Origin: Gammaproteobacteria bacterium
GTDB taxonomy: Bacteria > Pseudomonadota > Gammaproteobacteria > Eutrophobiales > Eutrophobiaceae
Assembly: GCA_026710545.1 (NCBI GenBank)
Contig: JAPOQU010000077.1
Span: forward strand, 1-62,062
Direction: 5' to 3'
Length of the DNA stretch: 62,062 nt
Part shown: positions 51,243 to 62,062 of the stretch, one piece after another
Numbering within the stretch: position 1 is the stretch's first letter
How the letters are laid out: each line of letters begins with the position of its first letter
Notes under the pieces: generated by a model
Databases searched by the model: none
What the model saw: the letters and a program-made list of their open reading frames with translations, nothing else
What the model was told of the DNA's origin: nothing
Position numbers and translations under genes: made by a program

Positions 51243-53072
51243 CTATTCTACTGTGACGGACTTGGCCAGGTTCCTCGGCTGGTCGACATCCGCTCCCTTG
51301 AGTACGGCCACGTGGTAGGAAAGCAGTTGTAGCGGCACGGTATAAACAATCGGCGCGATACTGTTGTCGACTGCAGGCAATTGCAGGATGTTGACGGCGG
51401 GACTCATTTCCATGCCGATATCCGCGTCGGAAAACACGTACAGCCTGGCGCCGCGGGCCCGCACTTCCTGCAGATTTGAATTCAGTTTTCCCAGCAGGCT
51501 GTTGTTCGGCGCGACCGCGATGACCGGCATTTCATCGTCTATCAGGGCCAGCGGACCGTGTTTCAGTTCCCCTGCCGCATAGGCTTCCGCGTGGATATAG
51601 GAAATTTCCTTCAGTTTTAACGCGCCCTCCATGGCGACCGGCAGCATTGTTCCCCTGCCCAGGAACAGGGTGTGGTGTTTGTGGATAAATTCCTCCGCCA
51701 GTTTTTTCAGGCGGCTGTCCAACTCAAGCACGTGATTTATCTGGCCGGGCAGTCGTTCCAGCTGGTTGAGCATGTGCCTTTCCTTGTCACCGGCCAGCCC
51801 GCGCCGCCGCGCCATGACTGCCGTCAGCATATACAATGCAACCAGTTGTGTGGTGAACGTCTTGGTTGAGGCGACACCGATCTCTATCCCGGCCCTGGTA
51901 AGGAAAACCATGTCCGCCTCGCGCGTCAACGAACTTTCCGGGACGTTGCAGATGGCAAGAGACGCCAGGTACGGCCTGGTCCGGGCCAGCCGCAGGGCTT
52001 CGAGGACATCCAGGGTCTCCCCCGATTGGGAAATGGTCAGGAACAAGGTGTTTTCCGGTACCACGCTGGCGCGGTAACGGTATTCACTGGCTATATCAAC
52101 ACTGCACTGGATCCCCTCGGCTTCCAGCCAGTACTTCGCAATCAGGCCCGCATGGTAGCTGCTGCCGCAGGCGATGATATGAATATTTTCCACACGGTCG
52201 AGCAGGCCGGTTGCCGCCATGCCGAATTCAGACTCGATCACTGCTCCATTTTCAATCCTGCCTTCCAGTGTGTCGGCGATAGCCACGGGCTGGCTGAAGA
52301 TTTCCTTGGCCATGTAATGGCGGTAACCGGCCTTGTCGGCGCTGTCGGAAGAGATTTCCGAGGTGACCAGGGCGCGTTCCACCTGGTTGCCGTCCCGGTC
52401 GAATACGGTGACCCTGTCCCGGAAAACCTCGGCCAGGTCTCCCTCCTCCAGGATTATAAACTGCCGCGTCACCGGCAACAGGGCAAAGACGTCCGACGCA
52501 ATAAAATGTTCGCCGATACCCACCCCGATGACCAGGGGGCTGCCCTTTCTGGCGGCAATCAGCCGATCCGGCCGGGTTTTGTGGACGACGCCCAGGGCAT
52601 AGGTGCCCTCGATTTCCGCCATGGTATGTTTTACCGCAGCAAGGAGGTCGCCGTTTCCTTGCAGGTTGTGGTGGATCTGGTTGACGGCAACTTCCGTATC
52701 CGTCTCGGATGCGAACGCGTAGCCGCCCTTGGTTTGTTCCAGCCGCAGCGCATCGTGGTTTTCAATTATGCCGTTGTGTACCAGGGCAATTTCATCCCTG
52801 CAGATATGGGGATGGGCATTATTGACGCTCGGACGTCCGTGGGTCGCCCAGCGGGTATGGGCAAGACCGGTTTTGCCGTACAGGGATGAAGCGCCGGCGG
52901 ATTGCGCCAGCTCGTTTACTTTGCCCTGGACCCTCAGGCGGTCGAAACCGTCAGTTTTGTCAAGGACGACAATACCGGCGGAATCATAGCCGCGGTACTC
53001 AAGGCGGCGTAACCCTTCCAGGAGGATAGGTGTAACATCCCGTTGCGCAACTGCGCCGACAATACCACACAT
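51243..53072 (-). CDS. glmS: Glutamine:fructose-6-phosphate aminotransferase (isomerising)
   Basis: GlmS makes glucosamine-6-phosphate, the entry to peptidoglycan and LPS synthesis. The 609-residue protein starts M-C-G-I-V-G with the catalytic Cys2 and has R-L-E-Y-R-G-Y-D-S-A-G, then two SIS domains (C-G-S-S-Y-H-A-G-L near 304; S-Q-S-G-E-T-L-D near 350) and the C-terminal N-L-A-K-S-V-T-V-E. The start overlaps the stop of the upstream Sel1 gene (TAATG). glmU, its usual neighbour, is not here. Confidence 0.97.
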   Translation of the reverse strand: MCGIVGAVAQRDVTPILLEGLRRLEYRGYDSAGIVVLDKTDGFDRLRVQGKVNELAQSAGASSLYGKTGLAHTRWATHGRPSVNNAHPHICRDEIALVHNGIIENHDALRLEQTKGGYAFASETDTEVAVNQIHHNLQGNGDLLAAVKHTMAEIEGTYALGVVHKTRPDRLIAARKGSPLVIGVGIGEHFIASDVFALLPVTRQFIILEEGDLAEVFRDRVTVFDRDGNQVERALVTSEISSDSADKAGYRHYMAKEIFSQPVAIADTLEGRIENGAVIESEFGMAATGLLDRVENIHIIACGSSYHAGLIAKYWLEAEGIQCSVDIASEYRYRASVVPENTLFLTISQSGETLDVLEALRLARTRPYLASLAICNVPESSLTREADMVFLTRAGIEIGVASTKTFTTQLVALYMLTAVMARRRGLAGDKERHMLNQLERLPGQINHVLELDSRLKKLAEEFIHKHHTLFLGRGTMLPVAMEGALKLKEISYIHAEAYAAGELKHGPLALIDDEMPVIAVAPNNSLLGKLNSNLQEVRARGARLYVFSDADIGMEMSPAVNILQLPAVDNSIAPIVYTVPLQLLSYHVAVLKGADVDQPRNLAKSVTVE

Positions 53073-53605
53073 TATTGTACGGAGCCGGTCTGCAACCGGT
53101 TGCGAAACAAGGTGCCTTCGGAACCATGCTCCGTTACTACGGGATTGGCTATGTACTGTTTTGCCTGGAGCTTGGCATAGTCTATCTGGTTTGGACTCAG
53201 CAGGTTGTCATCCGCCAGGGAATTCATATACAGCTCAGCATTCCGGTTACCCTGCCGGTAGGAAGCGTAATACCACTTGAAAGCATCGGTCATGTTATGT
53301 TCCGTACCGTACGCGTTATGGAACATGAGGCCATAGTTGAATTGCGCCTCCGGGTTTCCCTGTATTGCCGCTTTCTCATACCACTGCAACGCCTTGTGCA
53401 GGTCCCGTTTTACGCCCAGACCCAGGAAATAATGTACGCCCAGGTAATTCTGCGCCTCGTCGTCACCGGCCTCGGCCCTGGGTTTGAACAGCTCGTACGC
53501 GGTACTGTAATCCGCGTTGTCAAAAGCTTCTTTCGCGGTCCTGCGATCGGCGCAACCCCCTGCGAGCAGGTTTACGCAGACCAACAGGATAAACAGTAGT
53601 CTCAT
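53072..53605 (-). CDS. Sel1-repeat lipoprotein
   Basis: A 177-residue lipoprotein (probable lipidated Cys18 in L-A-G-G-C) with Sel1-type repeats: A-Q-N-Y-L-G-V-H-Y-F-L-G-L-G-V near residue 51 and A-Q-F-N-Y-G-L-M-F-H-N-A-Y-G near 87. Such repeats act as protein-binding solenoids. It overlaps glmS by one base, an unexpected partner that suggests an envelope role. The family is clear; the function is unknown. Confidence 0.85.
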   Translation of the reverse strand: MRLLFILLVCVNLLAGGCADRRTAKEAFDNADYSTAYELFKPRAEAGDDEAQNYLGVHYFLGLGVKRDLHKALQWYEKAAIQGNPEAQFNYGLMFHNAYGTEHNMTDAFKWYYASYRQGNRNAELYMNSLADDNLLSPNQIDYAKLQAKQYIANPVVTEHGSEGTLFRNRLQTGSVQ

Positions 53606-53608
53606 TCA

Positions 53609-53708
53609 CTTTCCAGTAGTCGGTTATCAGTTACCAGTTTTCAGGTTTCAGTCATGGGGAACAGGCTGCCTGGCCTGCAACAAAAACCGGCTACTGAAAA
53701 CTGAAACT
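53609..53708. repeat. Degenerate CAGTTTTCAG / CTGAAAACTG inverted repeat
   Basis: TCGGTTATCAGTTACCAG and CAGTTTTCAGGTTTCAG on the left are mirrored by CCGGCTACTGAAAACTGAAA on the right, around about 35 bases. Shorter pieces of the same low-complexity repeat occur at about 32010-32056 and 58664-58720. Intergenic between the Sel1 gene and tRNA-Pro. Confidence 0.6.
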
Positions 53709-53712
53709 AAAT

Positions 53713-53789
<77 letters not shown>

Positions 53790-53940
53790 GCCAACGGTTT
53801 AATACCGGCTTATTGTAACCTACATCCCGATGAAATCCGTCCCGGCATGCCGTAAGCACTCTGCACACAAGGGGTAAGCCATGACAGGATGCCAGGGCCC
53901 GGGCATGACGGATGGAAGTTCAACGGTACAGCGACAGGAA

Positions 53941-54297
53941 TTAACGCCGCAGCAGTTCCCTGACTTTTTCCAGCTCAGCACACAACTGGCGGATAATCTG
54001 CTGGCTCTGGTTGGAATCTTCCCTGGCTTCATCGCCCGACAGGCGCTGCCTGGCGCCGCCTATAGTAAACCCGTGTTCATAAAGCAGGCTTCTGATCTGC
54101 CGGATCAGGATTACGTCCTGGCGCTGGTAATAACGCCTGTTGCCACGCCGTTTCAGAGGTTTCAGTTGCGGGAATTCCTGTTCCCAGTAACGCAAGACGT
54201 GGGGTTTCACAGCACACAAGTCGCTGACTTCCCCGATGGTGAAGTAGCGCTTGCTGGGAATTGGGGGTAATTCGCTATTCTGTGCCGGTTCCAGCAT
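53941..54297 (-). CDS. MerR-family transcriptional regulator
   Basis: A 118-residue MerR winged-helix protein: [22 protein letters not shown] near residue 18 and [10 protein letters not shown] near 50, then a coiled-coil end. No Cys-based metal site is seen. It is the last gene of the pheST-ihfA operon and overlaps ihfA by 23 bases, a common arrangement in proteobacteria; its targets are unknown. Confidence 0.92.
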   Translation of the reverse strand: MLEPAQNSELPPIPSKRYFTIGEVSDLCAVKPHVLRYWEQEFPQLKPLKRRGNRRYYQRQDVILIRQIRSLLYEHGFTIGGARQRLSGDEAREDSNQSQQIIRQLCAELEKVRELLRR

Positions 54298-54580
54298 AGG
54301 CTTCTACCCGTGCTTTCAGCTTTTGTCCGGGGCGAAACGTCACCACCCGGCGAGCACTGATGGGAATTTCCTGACCGGTTTTGGGATTGCGGCCCGGCCG
54401 CTGCTTTTTATTTCGCAGTTCAAAGTTGCCGAAGCCGGAGAGTTTGACCTGGTTTCCCGCTTCCAGTGCCGAGCGGATCTCTTCAAAGAACAATTCCACT
54501 ATTTCCTTAGCCTCCCGCTTGTTCAGGCCATCCTGTTGATGAAGCCTCTCGGCCATGTCTGCTTTTGTCAGTGCTGCCAT
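54275..54580 (-). CDS. ihfA: Integration host factor alpha subunit
   Basis: A 101-residue HU/IHF-fold DNA-bending protein, with L-S-G-F-G-N-F near residue 45, [14 protein letters not shown] near 60 and [12 protein letters not shown] near 77. Position after pheT marks it as the alpha subunit. It starts 1 base after pheT ends. Confidence 0.97.
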   Translation of the reverse strand: MAALTKADMAERLHQQDGLNKREAKEIVELFFEEIRSALEAGNQVKLSGFGNFELRNKKQRPGRNPKTGQEIPISARRVVTFRPGQKLKARVEAYAGTGTE

Positions 54581-54581
54581 C

Positions 54582-58006
<3,425 letters not shown>

Positions 58007-58056
58007 TTAAAGGCAGGATGCTACGCGTGCAGAACAGGCTCAAAGCCTTTTCCCGG

Positions 58057-58410
58057 TTACAGGTACTGTCTGGCCTGTTCCGCCAACCGGGTAAACGCGT
58101 TTTTATCATTCACCGCCATTTCCGCCAGCAGTTTCCGGTCAATCTGAATATCCGCCTTGTGCAACCCGTCCATGAAGCGGCTGTAAGACAGACCGTTCTC
58201 CCTTGCTGCTGCATTGATGCGGGTGATCCACAATGCGCGAAACTGCCGTTTACGCTGGCGCCGGTCCCGGTAGGCGTACTGGCCCGCTTTTATAACCGCC
58301 TGTTTCGCTACCCGGTATACATTTTTCCGGCGGCCCCGGTAGCCCTTGGCCTGTTTAATCACCTTTTTATGTCTGGCGTGTGCGGTAACGCCCCGTTTTA
58401 CTCTCGGCAT
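58057..58410 (-). CDS. rplT: 50S ribosomal protein L20
   Basis: 117 residues of normal L20 length and opening ([18 protein letters not shown]), then [13 protein letters not shown]20 is an early 50S assembly protein and in E. coli represses its own operon by binding the rpmI leader. It follows rpmI. Confidence 0.98.
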   Translation of the reverse strand: MPRVKRGVTAHARHKKVIKQAKGYRGRRKNVYRVAKQAVIKAGQYAYRDRRQRKRQFRALWITRINAAARENGLSYSRFMDGLHKADIQIDRKLLAEMAVNDKNAFTRLAEQARQYL

Positions 58411-58463
58411 GTCTCAAGACTCCTTAACGGCAAATAACTGTTCAACGACGGCAAGCGACCGGG

Positions 58464-58661
58464 TTACTGATACGGCAGCAACTGCGCCAGTGCTTTCTCA
58501 TCACTCTTGTCGATCAACTGCATCGAGCGCAATTTCCTGATCCGCTTGGCGCTTTTTTTGGTCAGAATATGACTGCGGTGGGATTGCCGGTGTTTAAACC
58601 GGCCCGACGCAGTCTTGCTGAAACGCTTCGCCGCGCCCCGGTTTGTTTTCAGTTTTGGCAT
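58464..58661 (-). CDS. rpmI: 50S ribosomal protein L35
   Basis: 65 residues, the standard L35 ([13 protein letters not shown] start, [10 protein letters not shown] near residue 31). It lies between infC and rplT in the canonical order; the 62-base infC-rpmI gap holds a degenerate CAGTTT/CTGAAA repeat rather than an evident L20-binding pseudoknot. Confidence 0.97.
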   Translation of the reverse strand: MPKLKTNRGAAKRFSKTASGRFKHRQSHRSHILTKKSAKRIRKLRSMQLIDKSDEKALAQLLPYQ

Positions 58662-58723
58662 TATCAGTTTCCAGTCTTCATTTTTTTGTCATTGATAACG
58701 ATACCCGGCTGCTGAAAACCATC

Positions 58724-59239
58724 TTATCTTCTCGGGGCCAGAATCATGATCATCTGGCGGCCTTCAAGTTTGGCCTTCTGCTCTACTTCCGCGCTTTGCT
58801 GCATATCCGCTTCGATCCGATCCAGCATTTTGCTGCCCAGTTCCTGGTGAGCCATCTCGCGGCCACGAAAGCGCAAGGTCACTTTTACCTTATCGCCGTT
58901 CTGTAGAAACCGGGAGATATTTCTGAGTTTGACCTGGTAATCACCATCATCCGTACCGGGTCTGAACTTCACTTCCTTGACCTGGATCTGCTTCTGCTTC
59001 TTTTTTGCTGCGTGCTTTTTCTTGTTTTGTTCAAACAGGAACTTGCCAAGGTCCATTATCCTGCAGACGGGAGGTGCTGAATTGGGAACAATCTCTACCA
59101 GATCGAGTTCGGCTTCATCCGCCTGCCTCAAGGCTTCTTCCAGGCCTACGATACCGACCTGCTCGCCCTGCGCGCTGATTAACCTGACCTCGACGGCGGT
59201 TATTTCGTCATTCACACGATTCTGTTTTTTAATTGCGAT
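58724..59239 (-). CDS. infC: Translation initiation factor IF-3, non-ATG start
   Basis: IF-3 checks start-codon choice and keeps 30S subunits free. Homology extends upstream of the GTG at 59215: the preceding codons read [13 protein letters not shown], the usual IF-3 beginning, back to the thrS stop TAA at 59243. No ATG, GTG or TTG is available there, so the start is ATC (59239) or ATT (59233). GGGAGG (RC of 59248-59253) is 8 bases from ATC and 14 from ATT, favouring ATC. Rare start codons allow IF-3 to repress its own translation. About 171 residues; R-I-M-D-L-G-K-F and F-R-G-R-E-M-A-H are present. Confidence 0.93.
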   Translation of the reverse strand: MAIKKQNRVNDEITAVEVRLISAQGEQVGIVGLEEALRQADEAELDLVEIVPNSAPPVCRIMDLGKFLFEQNKKKHAAKKKQKQIQVKEVKFRPGTDDGDYQVKLRNISRFLQNGDKVKVTLRFRGREMAHQELGSKMLDRIEADMQQSAEVEQKAKLEGRQMIMILAPRR

Positions 59240-59242
59240 TCG

Positions 59243-61156
59243 TTATTCCTCCCGGTATTCCGCTGCTTCGCTATTCAGCCGTTCGATAAAACCGGCTAAT
59301 GATAACACACCCAGGTCTTTTCCGTCACGGGTACGAACGGCTACCGTATTACCCTCTGCCTCACGGGCGCCGATAATCAATTGGTAAGGTATGCGCTGCA
59401 GCGCGTGTTCGCGGATTTTAAGGTTGATCGTTTCATTTCTCAAGTCCGTATTGACCCTGAACCCCTGATCGGTCATTGCCTGCGCTACGGACCGGGCATA
59501 ATCTGCCTGGTGTTGCGTGATGGAAGCAACGACGACCTGCACCGGCGCCAGCCACAGCGGGAACGATCCCGCGTAATGCTCGATGATAATTCCGATGAAG
59601 CGCTCCAGTGAGCCGAGAATTGCCCGGTGCAGCATTACGGGCGCCTGCCTGTCGCTGTTATCATCCACGTACTGTGCGCCCAACCGGCCGGGCATGGAAA
59701 AATCCGCCTGGATAGTGCCGCATTGCCACACGCGCCCAATGCTGTCCTTCAGGGAAAAATCGATCTTGGGCCCATAAAACGCGCCCTCCCCCGGTTGCAG
59801 GTCCCAATCCACCCCCTTGGCGTTCAGCGCCTGCTCCAGCGCCTGCTCGGCCTTGTCCCAGCTCGAATCATCACCTACACGATTTTCCGGCCGGGTGGAC
59901 AACTTCATGATGACTTCGTGGAAACCGAAATCGCCGTAAACCTCGAACAATAAATCGATGAAATCCGAGACTTCCTGCTGGATCTGGGCTTCGGTACAAA
60001 AAATATGGGCGTCATCCTGGATAAACCCCCTGACCCGCATGAGTCCGTGCAAGGTCCCGGACGCCTCGTTCCGGTGGCAGGAACCGAATTCGGAAAAGCG
60101 CAGCGGCAGGTCCCGGTAGCTCTTGAGACCCTGGTTGAACACCTGGATATGGCCCGGACAGTTCATCGGTTTGATGGCGTAATCGCGGTTTTCCGAACTG
60201 GTCGTGAACATGTCCGCGTGAAACTTGTCCCAATGGCCGGATTTCTCCCACAAGCTGCGGTCCAGCACCAACGGCGTGTTGATTTCCCGGTATCCCCGCA
60301 ACGCCAGTTTACTGCGGATATAATCCCGGATGGTGTTGTAGAGCGTCCACCCATGGGGATGCCAGAACACGAGGCCCGGCGCTTCTTCCTGGAAATGAAA
60401 CAGGTCCTGTTTGCGCCCCAGTTTGCGGTGGTCGCGTTTCTCCGCTTCTTCCAGCCGCCGCAGGTATTGTTTCAGCGCCTTCCGGTCCGGCCAGGCCGTC
60501 CCGTAGATACGCTGCAACATTTCATTGGCCGGGTCGCCGCGCCAGTAAGCGCCTGCCAGCTTGGTCAACTTGAACGCGGTCAGTTTGCCGGTGCTGGGCA
60601 CGTGCGGGCCGCGGCACAGGTCTGTGAAGTCGCCCTGCCGGTACAGCGACAGTTCCTCATCCGCGGGAATGGCTTCGATAATCTGCGCCTTGTACTCCTC
60701 GCCGAGGTTGCGAAAAAATGCAACGGCCTCGTCCCGCCCCATGACCGCGCGGCTGACCCCGAGGTCCTGCTGGGCAAGCTCCTTCATCTTTGCTTCGATT
60801 GCGGCCAGGTCCTCCGGGGTAAACGACCGCTCAAAGGCGAAATCATAATAAAAACCGTCTTCAATGACGGGGCCGATGGTGACCTGTGCCTGCGGGAACA
60901 GTTCCTTCACCGCCTGCGCCATCAGGTGCGCGCAGGAATGGCGCAATATCTCCAGCCCTTCATCGTCACGCCCGGTAATGATGCGCAGGCCGGTATCGGC
61001 GTCGACCCGGTAGGAGGCATCGACCAGCCTGCCGTCCACTTCGGCCGCCAGGGTCGCCCGGGCGAGTCCCGCTCCGATATCGGCGGCGATATCCAGTACG
61101 GATACGGGCTGTTCATAACTGCGCTGACTACCGTCAGGCAGGGTGATAACAGGCAT
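59243..61156 (-). CDS. thrS: Threonyl-tRNA synthetase
   Basis: A class II synthetase of 637 residues from the ATG at 61156, which has AAGGAG about 8 bases upstream; the frame is open 10 codons further. It has the TGS domain ([10 protein letters not shown]), the editing domain ([10 protein letters not shown] near 76; C-R-G-P-H near 183), and the core with the zinc ligands, M-N-C-P-G-H near 333 and [11 protein letters not shown] near 510. It heads the thrS-infC-rpmI-rplT-pheST operon and ends 3 bases before the infC start. Confidence 0.97.
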   Translation of the reverse strand: MPVITLPDGSQRSYEQPVSVLDIAADIGAGLARATLAAEVDGRLVDASYRVDADTGLRIITGRDDEGLEILRHSCAHLMAQAVKELFPQAQVTIGPVIEDGFYYDFAFERSFTPEDLAAIEAKMKELAQQDLGVSRAVMGRDEAVAFFRNLGEEYKAQIIEAIPADEELSLYRQGDFTDLCRGPHVPSTGKLTAFKLTKLAGAYWRGDPANEMLQRIYGTAWPDRKALKQYLRRLEEAEKRDHRKLGRKQDLFHFQEEAPGLVFWHPHGWTLYNTIRDYIRSKLALRGYREINTPLVLDRSLWEKSGHWDKFHADMFTTSSENRDYAIKPMNCPGHIQVFNQGLKSYRDLPLRFSEFGSCHRNEASGTLHGLMRVRGFIQDDAHIFCTEAQIQQEVSDFIDLLFEVYGDFGFHEVIMKLSTRPENRVGDDSSWDKAEQALEQALNAKGVDWDLQPGEGAFYGPKIDFSLKDSIGRVWQCGTIQADFSMPGRLGAQYVDDNSDRQAPVMLHRAILGSLERFIGIIIEHYAGSFPLWLAPVQVVVASITQHQADYARSVAQAMTDQGFRVNTDLRNETINLKIREHALQRIPYQLIIGAREAEGNTVAVRTRDGKDLGVLSLAGFIERLNSEAAEYREE

Positions 61157-61247
61157 TCTGTCTCCTTCACCAGTGGTGGCCCCCACAACAGGCCACGTGC
61201 TTTAAGAGATAATCAATGTTGTGGATTGTAACTCGCTCTCATCGTCC

Positions 61248-61272
61248 GGGGACGGATTTGAAATCCGTCCCC
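61248..61272 (+). repeat. REP-like GGGGACGGATTT hairpin with T-run
   Basis: Perfect 12-bp arms (GGGGACGGATTT, 61248-61259, and 61261-61272) with a one-base loop, followed on the plus strand by TTTTTT. It lies between thrS and tRNA-Val. The T-run faces plus-strand transcripts, although both neighbours are on the minus strand, so it is probably an inserted repeat rather than their terminator. Confidence 0.8.
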
Positions 61273-61292
61273 TTTTTTCCAGGCTTTAGGTC

Positions 61293-61369
61293 TGGTAGGC
61301 GCGATTGGATTCGAACCAACGACCCCTACCGTGTCGAGGTAGTGCTCTAACCAACTGAGCTACGCGCCT
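61293..61369 (-). tRNA. tRNA-Val (GAC), with C instead of U at position 33
   Basis: A 77-base cloverleaf with encoded CCA: acceptor AGGCGCG/CGCGCCT, D arm GCTCAGTTGGTTAGAGC, anticodon stem CTACC/GGTAG with the 7-base loop TCGACAC, T arm GTTGGTTCGAATCCAAT. The loop places GAC at 34-36. Position 33, nearly always T, is C here. Confidence 0.9.
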
Positions 61370-61398
61370 TTGGACCGCTCAGTGTACAACAAACCGAA

Positions 61399-62062
61399 TT
61401 AGCGGGCAAACAGGAAATCCGACGGATCCAGGTCTGAAGCGTTAAACTTGCGCAGTACGATCGTGCCCCCGCCGTGGGCGGTGAGATCGATTACGCTCTT
61501 GCCCCGATCATCCGAGATAAGCAAATCCCTGAAAGTCAGGCTATCGAAACCGGACAGGTCGATACGATCTTCCCCGTCACTGAAATCATCGATTGTATCA
61601 GAGTGTCCGCCGTCAACATCGAACATAAAAATATCAGATCCTTTCCCTCCGATAAGCCGATCTGAACCGGCGCCGCCAACGAGAATGTCGGCGCCTTCCT
61701 CTCCCAGGATAAGATCATCTCCATCCCCGCCGTTCAACAAATCCGCCCCTGCTCCGCCCAGCAGTCTGTCGCTACCCTGCGCGCCCAGTAAACTATCGTC
61801 ATCTTCATTCCCCCGCAACCAATCATCTCCGGCGCCGCCGTCCAGCTCATCCGCGCCCCCCCTACCCGATAATGAATCAGCTCCGGCGCTCCCCAGCAGC
61901 CGATCTGCATACGCCGAACCCCACACGCTCTCCATCTCCACTATACGGTCCCCCTCCGCATCACCCCCGGCGCCCGTACCCAAGGCAAAGTCCACCTCCA
62001 CACCCGCCGGCGACCCGCTGTAGTCCAGGATGTCAAACCCGGCGCCACCGTCCAGCTCATCC
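61399..62062 (-). CDS. RTX (hemolysin-type calcium-binding repeat) protein, C-terminal part, start outside window
   Basis: The minus-strand frame is open from the window edge to the stop at 61399, giving 221 codons of a larger protein. It holds at least ten Gly/Asp nonapeptides of the GGxGxDxLx type (G-G-A-G-D-D-W-L, G-G-A-G-A-D-L-L, G-G-D-G-D-D-L-I, G-G-K-G-S-D-I-F), which bind Ca2+ and fold as a parallel beta roll after export. The end (T-I-D-D-F-S-D-G-E-D-R-I-D-L-S...D-F-L-F-A-R) is the usual uncleaved type I secretion signal region. Any enzymatic or adhesive domain would be upstream, out of view. Confidence 0.93.
   Translation of the reverse strand, partial: DELDGGAGFDILDYSGSPAGVEVDFALGTGAGGDAEGDRIVEMESVWGSAYADRLLGSAGADSLSGRGGADELDGGAGDDWLRGNEDDDSLLGAQGSDRLLGGAGADLLNGGDGDDLILGEEGADILVGGAGSDRLIGGKGSDIFMFDVDGGHSDTIDDFSDGEDRIDLSGFDSLTFRDLLISDDRGKSVIDLTAHGGGTIVLRKFNASDLDPSDFLFAR

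Noticed and set aside
60005-61231. A 408-codon plus-strand frame inside thrS
   Set aside because: Antisense of conserved ThrRS; no own signals. Shadow frame.
61248-61278. Intrinsic terminator for tRNA-Val
   Set aside because: The hairpin is perfect, but the T-run is on the plus strand, the wrong side for the minus-strand tRNA. It matches an interspersed repeat.

Overview
The window looks like a chromosomal segment of a free-living gammaproteobacterium. Gene order is classical for the class: rpsP-rimM-trmD-rplS; metY-rimP-nusA-infB-rbfA-truB-rpsO-pnp; surE-pcm-nlpD-rpoS; thrS-infC-rpmI-rplT-pheS-pheT-ihfA-merR; and dnaQ-rnhA-yafS-like next to mltD. The species cannot be named from the sequence. 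The base composition is fairly GC-rich, and intergenic spaces are full of short hairpin repeats, as is common in uncultured environmental gammaproteobacteria.

Layout. 1-153: end of an IS1182-like element with the first 16 codons of its transposase. 154-2039 (minus): a three-gene operon of a MotA/TolQ-like channel, a TolR-like subunit with an unusual periplasmic domain, and a two-TM protein. 2040-2432: three stacked inverted-repeat elements. 2433-4375: ribosomal protein/tRNA methylation operon. 4501-10480: folate, transport, PQQ-dehydrogenase, DUF4389, MetA-type acyltransferase and a P-loop ATPase. 10481-12664: an orphan molybdopterin subunit. 12695-21523: the large translation operon, with initiator tRNA at its head. 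21577-25171: LpoP-like lipoprotein, PBP1b and adenylate kinase. 25273-31859: Mth938-like protein, rpoS-nlpD-pcm-surE, argF-argD and a PuuD-like membrane protein. 32059-38374: glutaredoxin, dnaQ/rnhA, mltD and aas. 38546-43050: exported PIMT paralogue, an atypical SDR, glycosyltransferase, nucleosidase and an SPL-type radical SAM enzyme. 43056-49456: glnE, thiC, rhodanese, tolC. 49470-51242: isochorismatase, then an AT-rich accessory islet with an ORF6N fragment and two tiny membrane proteins. 51243-53605: glmS and a Sel1 lipoprotein. 53713-61369: tRNA-Pro, the thrS-to-merR translation/IHF operon and tRNA-Val. 61399-end: the C-terminus of an RTX protein running off the window.

The genes form coherent functional groups: ribosome assembly and translation, cell-wall synthesis (PBP1b with its probable lipoprotein activator, NlpD, MltD), stationary-phase control and protein repair (RpoS, two isoaspartate methyltransferases, SurE), and arginine, methionine and thiamine synthesis. 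TolC could serve export of the RTX protein, but no type I secretion ABC/MFP genes are visible.

The most unusual things are: a repeat family (three copies) whose long outer stems stay almost perfectly complementary although their sequence differs between copies; the stator-like operon at the left edge; an SDR lacking its catalytic Tyr; a PQQ enzyme with changed metal and catalytic residues; a nucleosidase/SPL gene pair; infC with a non-ATG start; a leaderless-looking mltD; and two overlapping tiny membrane-protein genes.
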